Shown one piece after another: positions 1 to 7,606 of a stretch of 64,000 bases of DNA (its first letter is position 1; every line of letters starts with the position of its first letter). This stretch comes from Dokdonella sp. Its GTDB lineage: Bacteria; Pseudomonadota; Gammaproteobacteria; Xanthomonadales; Rhodanobacteraceae. The notes beneath the pieces were generated by a model. It was not told the origin of the DNA, made no database searches, and was given only the letters and a program-made list of their open reading frames with translations. Location of the stretch: positions 62,001 to 126,000 of the forward strand of contig NZ_JAHCAQ010000005.1 in assembly GCF_019634845.1 (NCBI RefSeq). Reading direction: 5' to 3'. The translations under genes were made by a program, and so were the position numbers.

Positions 1-496
1 GCGGGATCGCCCCTGGCTTGTCCGCCCCATGTGCCGGGCACCTGCGCTGCGCGCTGACGGATCAAGCACCGGGTTCCCAAGCAATCGACATGCCAAGCGC
101 GGGCGCTTGGCCACTCCGGTGCCCGCACACGGGCTGGCCGGGGCGCCGGCGAGCTGCGGCAATGCGTTGTGCCGGAACCTGAAGCGGCCGCTGCAAGTCC
201 TTGTCTGCGTTGCGCATCGAGCGTGACCGACGTGTCGCTTCGTGACAGTCGCGGGCACCGGGTGGCCCGCAAAGTGCGCGCTGCGTCACATTTTTACAGG
301 TCGGGCGCCATGCCGGCTCGACCGACCGGCACGGGAGCAGCGGCGGCGGCGTGCGCCGCCGCGGACCGTGCTGCGCGGTGCTCGCGGCACCGGACCCGGT
401 CATCGGCTTGCCGGCCTGCGACGCAGTTCGTTTTCCTGCGCCCGAGTTTTCCTCTACACTGACCGAAATCTTCGGGGAATCGGGGAATTGGCGGTC
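1..496. other. Left-edge intergenic region upstream of the LysM gene
   Basis: I see no gene here. Open frames exist on both strands, but none encodes a recognisable protein and all look like by-products of high GC. In many relatives def and fmt lie on the opposite strand next to this LysM gene; no deformylase N-terminus is visible, so def, if adjacent, lies beyond the edge or is elsewhere. A possible -10 element (TACACT, 455-460) precedes the LysM gene without a convincing -35 box. Confidence 0.5.
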
Positions 497-1657
497 ATGC
501 TTAAAAAACTGCTTGCAGTCTGTGCCGCAACATTGTTCACGCTGACCGTGTACGCGGCGACGGTCGAATGGAATGACCACGCGCCTGACACGTACACGGT
601 CAAGAAGGGCGACACCTTGTGGGGCATTTCCGCGCGCTTCCTGCGCCAGCCCTGGCACTGGCCGGAGATCTGGCAGGACAACCCCAAGGTTGCCAACCCG
701 CACCTGATCTACCCCGGCGACGTGCTGGTGTTGCGTGACGGCCACGTTGGCGTGGGCGACACGGGCCCGCGCGTGCGCGAGAGCGGCGGCGAGGCGGCGA
801 TCGCGCCGATCCCACTGTCGGCGCTCAAGCAGTGGCTCAAGAACACGCGCATCGTCGGCGAGGACACGCTGCGCGATGCGCCGCACGTGGTCGGTCTGGA
901 GGAAGACCGCCTGCGCAGCAGCCCGGGCCAGCTCATCTACGTGCGCGGCCTGAGCGCGCAGCCCGGTACGCGCCTGGCCATCGTGCGTGCGCTGGGTCGC
1001 TACTACGACTATCCGCCGGTGTCGGCCGGTGCGCCGCGCGAAGTGCACCGTCAGGAAAAGGACGCCTGGCGTGATCCACGCGGCCAGATCCTGTGGCGGC
1101 ACGGCCCCAACGAGTTCACGTTCCGCGGCAATACGCGCTTCCTCGGCTACGAAATGGCCGAGATCGGCACCGCCGAAGTCACGCGCAGCGGCAACGATGT
1201 GTCGTCGGCGCTCGTGACCACGTCCGACGTCGAGGTGCGCAAGGGCGACTACCTGCTGCCGCTCGACGACCAGCCCTACGATGCCGAGTATGTGCCGCAT
1301 GCACCGGCGAGCGTGCCGGCCAACATGCGCGTGATCGCGTTCAGCGACGCGTTCAACGCGGTCGGCCCGCTGCAGGTGGTGGCGCTCTCGCGCGGCAGCG
1401 AGGATGGCATCGGCAACGGCCAGACCTTCAGCATCTACCAGGATGGCGCGACGGTCAGCGACCGCACCGACTATCCCGACGGCAGCGTGAAGAAGTTCCT
1501 GCACCCGCGCGACTCCAAGGCCAAGCTGCCGCCCGAGTTCGTCGGCCACGTGATGGTGTTCCGCACGTTCCAGCGCGTGAGCTATGGCCTGGTCATGGAT
1601 TCGATCAAGCCGGTCCATCTCGGCAACTTCCTGCACGATCCGGACAGCACGCCCTGA
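497..1657 (+). CDS. LysM domain exported peptidoglycan-binding protein
   Basis: A 386-residue protein with a signal peptide (about residues 1-20, Lys-Lys then a hydrophobic stretch ending in an Ala-rich cleavage region). One LysM domain follows at about residues 33-80: it opens with YTVKKGDTLWGIS and ends with the usual NP...LIYPGDVLVL. The remaining 300 residues are the conserved C-terminal part of this family, with no enzyme motif I recognise. It presumably works in the periplasm, held to peptidoglycan by the LysM domain. The ATG at 497 was preferred over upstream in-frame starts because it begins exactly at the signal peptide and follows a purine-rich stretch. LysM next to dprA is a common arrangement in Xanthomonadales. 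A hairpin at 1724-1753 separates it from dprA. Confidence 0.9.
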   Translation: MLKKLLAVCAATLFTLTVYAATVEWNDHAPDTYTVKKGDTLWGISARFLRQPWHWPEIWQDNPKVANPHLIYPGDVLVLRDGHVGVGDTGPRVRESGGEAAIAPIPLSALKQWLKNTRIVGEDTLRDAPHVVGLEEDRLRSSPGQLIYVRGLSAQPGTRLAIVRALGRYYDYPPVSAGAPREVHRQEKDAWRDPRGQILWRHGPNEFTFRGNTRFLGYEMAEIGTAEVTRSGNDVSSALVTTSDVEVRKGDYLLPLDDQPYDAEYVPHAPASVPANMRVIAFSDAFNAVGPLQVVALSRGSEDGIGNGQTFSIYQDGATVSDRTDYPDGSVKKFLHPRDSKAKLPPEFVGHVMVFRTFQRVSYGLVMDSIKPVHLGNFLHDPDSTP

Positions 1658-1723
1658 TGCATGCGCCGCGGGCGACGCCCGCGGCATCGAGTCGCCGGCC
1701 GGTACCGCATCGGTCGATTTCCT

Positions 1724-1753
1724 ACACGGCGCGAAGGCAACTTCGCGCCGTGT
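1724..1753 (+). terminator. Hairpin between lysM gene and dprA, probable terminator
   Basis: A perfect 13-bp stem (1724-1736 pairing with 1741-1753) is closed by a GCAA tetraloop. It lies 66 bp after the LysM stop. The following sequence is only moderately T-rich (TTGCGTTGTG), so termination may be partial. Confidence 0.6.
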
Positions 1754-1782
1754 TGCGTTGTGTGGCCCGCTAGACTGCACGC

Positions 1783-2931
1783 ATGGACACTGCGGCCAGC
1801 GCCGGGCTCGAAGCCTGGCTCATCCTGCTGCGCGCACCGGGACTGGGGCCGGTCACGCTGCGCGAACTGCTCACCGCGCATGGCGACGCGGTGGCCGCGC
1901 TCGGCGCCGCGCGTGCGGGCGCGCATGAGCGCACGCGCAACCCGGCCTGCCGCGACTGGTTGCGCCATCCCGAGCGGCAGCGCATCGACGCCGACCTGGC
2001 CTGGCTGGCGCAGCCCGGCCATGCGCTGCTGACCTGCGATACCGACGAGTATCCGTCGCTGCTCAACGAAATGCCGGCGGCGCCGGCCGCGCTGTTCGTC
2101 GCGGGCGACACGAGCGCACTGTGGCAGCCGCAGGTGGCGATCGTCGGCAGCCGCAATGCCACGCCTGCCGGCGCAGCCAACGCCGAGGCCTTCGCGCGCG
2201 CGCTCGCTGCGGCGGGCTTTGCGATCACGAGCGGGCTGGCCGAAGGGATCGACACCGCAGCGCACCAGGGTGCGCTCGCCGCGGGCGCGGCCACGCTGGC
2301 CGTGCTCGGCACCGGCGCCGATCGCGTGTATCCGGCGCGGCAACAATCGCTGGCCGCGCGCATCGCGGCCAGCGGCGCGCTGGTGAGCCAGTTTCCGCCC
2401 GGCACCGGCCCGCAGCAGGCGCATTTCCCGCAACGCAATCGCGTGATCGCAGGCCTTGCGCTCGGCACGCTCGTGGTCGAGGCCGGCACGCGCTCGGGTG
2501 CGCTCATTACCGCGCGCCACGCGACCGAAGCGGGCCGCGAGGTGTTCGCGATCCCCGGCTCGATCCACAACCCGCTCGCGCGTGGCTGCCACCAACTGAT
2601 CCGCCAGGGCGCCAAGCTCGTCGAGACCACGGCCGAGATCATCGACGAACTCGCACCACTCGCGCGCCGGCTCGGCGCGAGCCTGCGCGAGCGGCTCGCT
2701 CCCGCACCCGTCGCGGCGCCACGCGCGCCGACGGCGCGCACGCGCTCGCGTGACGACGATCCCGACTATGCGCGACTGTATGCGGCGCTCGAAGCCGATC
2801 CGCTCGATGTCGACACGCTGGCCGCGCGCAGCGGGCTGGGCGTACCGGCGCTGGCGTCGATGCTGCTGATGCTCGAACTCGAGGGCGAAGTCGTCGCCGC
2901 CGGCGGCGGCTACGCGCGCCGCGTGGGCTGA
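1783..2931 (+). CDS. dprA: DNA processing protein DprA (Smf)
   Basis: A 382-residue DprA/Smf protein. DprA binds incoming single-stranded DNA in the cytoplasm and loads RecA during natural transformation. An N-terminal SAM-like helical region (about 1-70) precedes the Rossmann-like DprA domain (about 75-285), which shows GSRNATPAG, SGLAEGIDTAAH and the VVEAGTRSGALITA segment typical of the family. A C-terminal winged-helix domain (DprA_WH, about 318-380) follows a Pro/Arg-rich linker. Length is normal. It starts 29 bp after the hairpin that ends the LysM gene, so it may be separately transcribed. In many gammaproteobacteria smg (DUF494) follows dprA; here it is absent from the window. Confidence 0.96.
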   Translation: MDTAASAGLEAWLILLRAPGLGPVTLRELLTAHGDAVAALGAARAGAHERTRNPACRDWLRHPERQRIDADLAWLAQPGHALLTCDTDEYPSLLNEMPAAPAALFVAGDTSALWQPQVAIVGSRNATPAGAANAEAFARALAAAGFAITSGLAEGIDTAAHQGALAAGAATLAVLGTGADRVYPARQQSLAARIAASGALVSQFPPGTGPQQAHFPQRNRVIAGLALGTLVVEAGTRSGALITARHATEAGREVFAIPGSIHNPLARGCHQLIRQGAKLVETTAEIIDELAPLARRLGASLRERLAPAPVAAPRAPTARTRSRDDDPDYARLYAALEADPLDVDTLAARSGLGVPALASMLLMLELEGEVVAAGGGYARRVG

Positions 2932-3151
2932 CGTCGCGGCGGTGCCCATTGCGGAAACGGCCGGCCACGCGATACTTGGGCATCGGTCACGGAAGGCCTG
3001 GTTGCGGCGACGTAGGCTGGTGGCCACCCGCATGGATGCGAGCCAGGCTTCATGGTCCGGCACGATGGCAAGGCGTCGCGATGGCTTTGGCCACGACGAC
3101 CTGTGCGGACCTTCCCCATCAGGCTTGCCGCCACGAGGCTCGAACTGACGC

Positions 3152-5674
3152 ATGCAATACCGATTCGACACCTTCCTCGTGGACCCGGCTGCGCGCCTGC
3201 TGCAGCGACAAGCGGTGCCACTGAATGTTTCGCGCAAGGTGTTCGACTGCCTGACCTATCTGATCGAGCACCGCGAGCGGGCCATCGGGCGCGACGAACT
3301 GGCCCGCGCGCTGTGGAAGCACGACAGCGTGTCGGACAACCAGCTGGCCCAGGTCGTCGCCGCAGTGCGCCGGCTGGTCGACGACGACGGCAGCCTGCAG
3401 CGTCTGGTTCGCACGGTACCGGGCTTCGGTTATCACTGGGTCGGCCACGTCGACGCCATCGACGCCAATGTGGTGGACCCGGGCGCGCCCATTGCGGAGC
3501 ACGCGACCACGCCACCCGAACCCGACCCGGCGGCAGTGGCGCCCGCGCCGGCCACCACCGAGGCGCCGTCATCGTTGCCGGCGGCGGTGCCCGTGCCGGT
3601 AGCGGTGCCGCCGTCAGTGCCGCAGCCGGCGGTGCCCGCACCCGGCTTTGCCGCAGGTCGCCGCGCAGGCGCGAGCTTGCTGCTGCTGGCGTTGCTGTTG
3701 CTGCTGCTCGTCGGCGTCTGGCGTCGCGCGCCGGTCGAGGAGGTTGCGCCCGCCACACCCGCCACCGACGTGGCCCACTCGTCGCAGGTATGGGTGCTGC
3801 CAGCCGCACTGCCCGACGAATCCGAAAGCTGGGCGCGCGTCGGCCTGATGGCGCTGGTCGGCGAGGGCCTGCGCCGCACCGGCGCCACGGTGGCACCGGT
3901 CGACAAGGTGCTGGCCCGGATCCGCGAACCGGTTGCGAGCGATCGTGTGGAGCCGTTGCGGGCGGAACTCGATGCCACCATCGTGATCCAGCCGCGCGTG
4001 CACCGGCTCGGCGACAACTGGGTCGTCGAACTCGATGCGGCATCGAAGTCGCTCGGCAGCGCGCGGGTCGATGCCAACGCCAGCGAGCTGACTGCGGCGG
4101 CGCGCGTTGCGGTCACCCGGCTCACCCAGCGCCTGCAGCTTTCGGGGGCGGCCCTCGACGGATCGAACGAGGAAGCCTTCGGGATCATCGAGCAGTCCCT
4201 CCGCGCCCGCGACTTCGAAGGGGCGCTGCTGCAGCTGTCGCGCCTGCCGGCGCAGGCGCGTGAAATGCCCGAAGCGGGCATCCTCGAAATCGATCTCGAT
4301 CTCGATCAAGGCCGCTACCGCGCCGCGCGCGACAAGGCCGAGCACTGGCTCGAGCGGCTCGACCGGACCACGCGGCCGGTGGCGTTCGCACGTGCCCTGC
4401 TGCGCAAGGCCGCCGCGATGCGCCAGTTGAGCGAACCGGACTGGCCGCCGCTCGTGGACGAGGCGCTGGAATTGCTCAACAAGGCCAATTCACCGCGCGA
4501 TCTGGCCATGGCCACGCAGTTTCGCGGCATCGCCGCCATCGTCGCCGGCAGGCAGGCCGACGCGGCGCGCGATCTTGCCCGCGCCAGGGAGATGTTCCTC
4601 GCCCTCGGCGACGAGCTGCGCGCAGCCCGGGTGGCCAGCACGATGGCGCAGCAGGCCGAGCTGCAGGGCCGATACATGGAAGCGATGACACTGCTCGAAC
4701 AGAGCAGTCGCGTGCTGCGTGCCTATAACGCAGTGGCTTCGCAACTCGTCAATGCCAACTGGACCGCCTTCATCCTGATCGAGCAGGCACGCTGGGACGA
4801 TGTGCTGCACGTCAGCGACGAAATGCGGCCCCTGCTGCAGACCGGTGGCGGCGCCAGCAACTACGAACAATTCACCTATCTGCGCGTGCGGACCTGGGCG
4901 CTCATGGAACTGGGGCGACTGCAGGAAGCCGAGGCCCTGCTCAACGAACAGGAGCGGGTGATACAGCGCGAGATTTCCGACAATCGGCCAAGCGACGGCA
5001 GCCGGGTGGAGCTGATCGAAATGGCCAATCAACGTGCGCGACTGCGGATCATGCAGGGGCGATGGGAAGAGGCTCGTGCCGCCGCCACGCAGGGACTCGA
5101 ACTGTTCGCCAAGGTCGAAGACGACGGTTCCTTCACCTATCGCCAAGATGGCGAAACGCTGCTGTCGTTGCTGGTCCGCGCGCAGGCGGGCGAAGCACCC
5201 TGGAGCCCGCAGGCGCCGCTGCCACGGCTCACGCCCAAGCAGATCGAAGTTCTGAAGGCGGCTGTGAGCGAGAATGGGCTGCTGGCCCGCGCCTACTGGA
5301 ACGCGCGCCGCGGCAACACCGACGCGGCCGATGCCGACTACCGCGCCGCGCTCGCGCTCGATCGCGCCCAGCGCAGCCCCAATGTCATGCTTGATATCGT
5401 GGCGGACTACGTGCAGTTCCTGTTGTCGCGGGGGCGCGTCGCCGACGCATCGCAGCAGATCGATCTGCTCGAGGCGCACGCAGCCGGAGTGGTCGATCGG
5501 GACTACGACGCAGCGCTGACGGTGCTGCGCGTGCGCCTGGCGGAAGGCAACGAGGAGCGTGCCCGGCTGGCGGCGCGCCGGGTGCGTGAGCTGATCGGCG
5601 AGCGCCAGGCACCGGCGGACCTGCGCGCGATCCTGGGTCCGCTGGCGACGGCGCCCGCCACGACCTCGCGCTGA
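3152..5674 (+). CDS. CadC-like membrane-bound winged-helix regulator with TPR-type sensor region
   Basis: An 840-residue protein. Residues 1-95 form an OmpR/PhoB-type winged helix (RKVFDCLTYLIEHRERAI, then the RTVPGFGYHW wing), but no receiver domain precedes it. A Pro/Ala/Val-rich linker (about 110-165) leads to one transmembrane segment (about 173-189, Leu-rich). The C-terminal 650 residues should be periplasmic and are mostly helical with TPR-like repeats (about 330-830). This is the ToxR/CadC-type layout: cytoplasmic DNA-binding head, single membrane span, external sensor. The signal is not evident. The next gene, a secreted peptidoglycan-binding protein, is a possible target. Both genes occupy the place where smg is usual between dprA and topA. 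Function is inferred from architecture only. Confidence 0.85.
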   Translation: MQYRFDTFLVDPAARLLQRQAVPLNVSRKVFDCLTYLIEHRERAIGRDELARALWKHDSVSDNQLAQVVAAVRRLVDDDGSLQRLVRTVPGFGYHWVGHVDAIDANVVDPGAPIAEHATTPPEPDPAAVAPAPATTEAPSSLPAAVPVPVAVPPSVPQPAVPAPGFAAGRRAGASLLLLALLLLLLVGVWRRAPVEEVAPATPATDVAHSSQVWVLPAALPDESESWARVGLMALVGEGLRRTGATVAPVDKVLARIREPVASDRVEPLRAELDATIVIQPRVHRLGDNWVVELDAASKSLGSARVDANASELTAAARVAVTRLTQRLQLSGAALDGSNEEAFGIIEQSLRARDFEGALLQLSRLPAQAREMPEAGILEIDLDLDQGRYRAARDKAEHWLERLDRTTRPVAFARALLRKAAAMRQLSEPDWPPLVDEALELLNKANSPRDLAMATQFRGIAAIVAGRQADAARDLARAREMFLALGDELRAARVASTMAQQAELQGRYMEAMTLLEQSSRVLRAYNAVASQLVNANWTAFILIEQARWDDVLHVSDEMRPLLQTGGGASNYEQFTYLRVRTWALMELGRLQEAEALLNEQERVIQREISDNRPSDGSRVELIEMANQRARLRIMQGRWEEARAAATQGLELFAKVEDDGSFTYRQDGETLLSLLVRAQAGEAPWSPQAPLPRLTPKQIEVLKAAVSENGLLARAYWNARRGNTDAADADYRAALALDRAQRSPNVMLDIVADYVQFLLSRGRVADASQQIDLLEAHAAGVVDRDYDAALTVLRVRLAEGNEERARLAARRVRELIGERQAPADLRAILGPLATAPATTSR

Positions 5675-6064
5675 ATCCGCTTTCGACGAGCGCGCACGCC
5701 GCGCCACCACCGCCGCTGGCGCCGCCAGCAACCGCGCCGGATCCCGTCATGTCGTGCTGCGTCGCAGCGCGCTGCCGCGACACTTTCGGCGTCGCCGCAC
5801 GTATCCAAAGGCAATCAAGGCGTTGCGTGCAGACCGAGCGGGACCGACCGGAACGCACCGCAACAGCCAGCGCGGCGCGGGTGCATCGCCACGCCAGCGC
5901 TCACGAGCATTTCATCACGAGGTCCACATCACATCGGCACGGGATCGGCACGACAGCAGGCCGTGGCCGGCGCACCGTCGACCCTGCCGGAGCGCGTTGC
6001 GAGCGTCGGTTTCATACCTCCGGCAATTCCGAATGACCATTGACGTCAATACGTGAGGGAGACC
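5675..6064 (+). other. Intergenic region with a perfect 12-bp palindrome
   Basis: A 390-bp stretch without a credible gene. Its main feature is the perfect palindrome ATTGACGTCAAT at 6039-6050, ending 14 bp before the start codon at 6065. It is more AT-rich than its surroundings and could be an operator for the gene downstream. No clear -35/-10 pair was found. Confidence 0.5.
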
Positions 6065-7243
6065 ATGAACAAACTGCTAACAGCGCTGGCCATTGCGATC
6101 ACCGTGAGCCTGTCGGGGCCGCTGTACGCGTCCGGTGACCACGATTCGGACCACTCCCACGGCCTGATGGCCAGCAATGCCGCGGCCACCCAGGATGCGG
6201 GCGCCCAAAGCGCCGCGGCCGACAACGACGCCGACCATCCGTGGCTCACTGCAGGCGGCGCGCAATTGGCGGCGGACGATCTCGCCGCCGCCACCGAAGC
6301 GCTGGGCGCCCAGCTCACCGACGAGGAGAGCGTGATCGACGTGCGTCGCGATGCCGACGACAAGACCTGGGCGGTCGTGCTCGGCGGTTTCTGCAAGAGC
6401 GAAACCGATTGCACGCAATACACGCGGGAGCTGAGCCTGGATCAGCAGGATCTGCAGGCGGGCCTGTCCGGCGCCCAGCCCGCTGACATGAAGCTCAACA
6501 TCGTGCCGATGACACTGCCCTCGGTGCACATGGCCAATGTCGTCATCCAGGCCCAGGTCGAGCCGTTCCGCGGCAACCAGAGCGGACTGGCCGGCAATGA
6601 CGACGTCAAGCGCGTGCAGCAGGGACTCAACGCCGTTGGCATCAGCACCACGGTCGATGGCTGGTACGGCAACGGCACCACGTCGGCCTACGCCACCTGG
6701 CAGCGCCGCCTCGGTTATTCCGGACTCGACGCCACCGGCATTCCCGGCCCGAGCTCGCTGACCTCGCTGGGATCGGGTCGCTTCGTGGTCACCAACAAGA
6801 TCCTCGTTGGCTCGCGCACGACGTTTGCGGGCAAGCGCGTCAACACACGCACGAGCGCGATGCTGACTGCGGCGCAACGCCTGTTCGGCCGGTCCATTTC
6901 CCTGACGCAGGGCTCCTACAACGCCGGTGGCGTGGGCGCGTCGGCTGGAACGCACGACGGTGGCGGCGCGGTCGACATCAACATTTCATCGCTGAGCCAG
7001 ACCCAGGTCTGGCAGCTGGTGAAGGCGCTGCGCACGGTCGGTTTCGCCGCGTGGTACCGGCCGACGAGCGCGTCGTGGAACCGGCATGTGCATGCGATTG
7101 CGATCGGTGACACCGACATGTCCCTGTCTGCGCGCAACCAGGTGGCCGACTACTACGTTGGCAAGGATGGCCTGGCGGGCCACCGGCCGGACAATACCCC
7201 GGCCGCGTACCGCGTGCCGTTCACGTGGTGGGAAAAGTACTGA
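6065..7243 (+). CDS. Secreted peptidoglycan-binding protein with M15-like carboxypeptidase domain
   Basis: A 392-residue exported protein. A signal peptide (about 1-21) leads into a low-complexity region rich in Asp, His and Ala (about 22-60). A PG_binding_1-like domain lies at about 175-235 (VKRVQQGLNAVG, VDGWYGNGTTSAYATWQ). The C-terminal domain (about 260-392) resembles peptidase M15/VanY-type D-Ala-D-Ala carboxypeptidases: H297 and D304 in THDGGGAVDI, and H341/H343 in NRHVHAIA, fit the zinc-ligand pattern. It would trim peptide stems of peptidoglycan. The ATG at 6065 follows a strong AGGGAG ribosome site; a GTG at 6053 is also in frame. It follows the membrane-bound regulator and ends in a strong terminator, so it is probably a single transcription unit. 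The catalytic assignment is by motif only. Confidence 0.82.
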   Translation: MNKLLTALAIAITVSLSGPLYASGDHDSDHSHGLMASNAAATQDAGAQSAAADNDADHPWLTAGGAQLAADDLAAATEALGAQLTDEESVIDVRRDADDKTWAVVLGGFCKSETDCTQYTRELSLDQQDLQAGLSGAQPADMKLNIVPMTLPSVHMANVVIQAQVEPFRGNQSGLAGNDDVKRVQQGLNAVGISTTVDGWYGNGTTSAYATWQRRLGYSGLDATGIPGPSSLTSLGSGRFVVTNKILVGSRTTFAGKRVNTRTSAMLTAAQRLFGRSISLTQGSYNAGGVGASAGTHDGGGAVDINISSLSQTQVWQLVKALRTVGFAAWYRPTSASWNRHVHAIAIGDTDMSLSARNQVADYYVGKDGLAGHRPDNTPAAYRVPFTWWEKY

Positions 7244-7347
7244 CGAGCGGCCAGTTCGGCCTGATTGAACGGTCGGCGCGCCGCTGGCACGCCGCCGCTT
7301 CAGACACGCCGCGCTGATTGCCCAGGCCCGTCGAGGGCCGCGATGAC

Positions 7348-7382
7348 CGGGACCGCGCCGAGCGCGGTCCCGTTTTTTTTTT
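7348..7382 (+). terminator. Strong intrinsic terminator
   Basis: A perfect 11-bp GC-rich stem (7348-7358 with 7362-7372) with a three-base loop is followed by ten T residues (7373-7382). It ends the transcript of the secreted peptidase gene and insulates topA. Confidence 0.95.
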
Positions 7383-7415
7383 GCTGGCCCGCGCGCGCGG
7401 GAGCCGCGCCGGCGA

Positions 7416-7438
7416 GCCGGTCACGCCCCGTGACCGGC
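7416..7438. other. Inverted repeat upstream of topA
   Basis: A perfect 10-bp inverted repeat (7416-7425 and 7429-7438) with a CCC loop lies between the terminator and the topA promoter region. It has no T-tract, so it is not a typical terminator. It may be an operator or a structured leader; I cannot tell which. Confidence 0.45.
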
Positions 7439-7504
7439 AGGCTTGAGCCGCGCCTGATCGGCCCCATCACCAGGGCTGCACCGCGCCACGGCCACGCGCG
7501 CGGC

Positions 7505-7540
7505 TTGACAGCACGCCGCGCGGCGTGTTTCCACTAGAAA
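7505..7540 (+). promoter_or_regulatory. Candidate topA promoter with palindromic spacer
   Basis: TTGACA at 7505-7510 is a perfect -35 hexamer. The spacer contains a perfect 16-bp palindrome (7512-7527, CACGCCGC and its complement). The -10 region (TTTCCA at 17-bp spacing, with CTAGAAA just after) is weak. A palindrome between -35 and -10 could be a repressor site or a supercoiling-sensitive element, which would suit topA; this is inference. Confidence 0.45.
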
Positions 7541-7606
7541 GGAGTTTTCGCTGCGCCGCAGCAAGACGCTGCCCGCAGCCGCGGGTGGTCGCCTCCAAGG
7601 AATCCC

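Noticed and set aside
62..3237. Long minus-strand open frames opposite the LysM gene and dprA
   Set aside because: Both plus-strand genes have clear family motifs; the antisense translations have no recognisable features.
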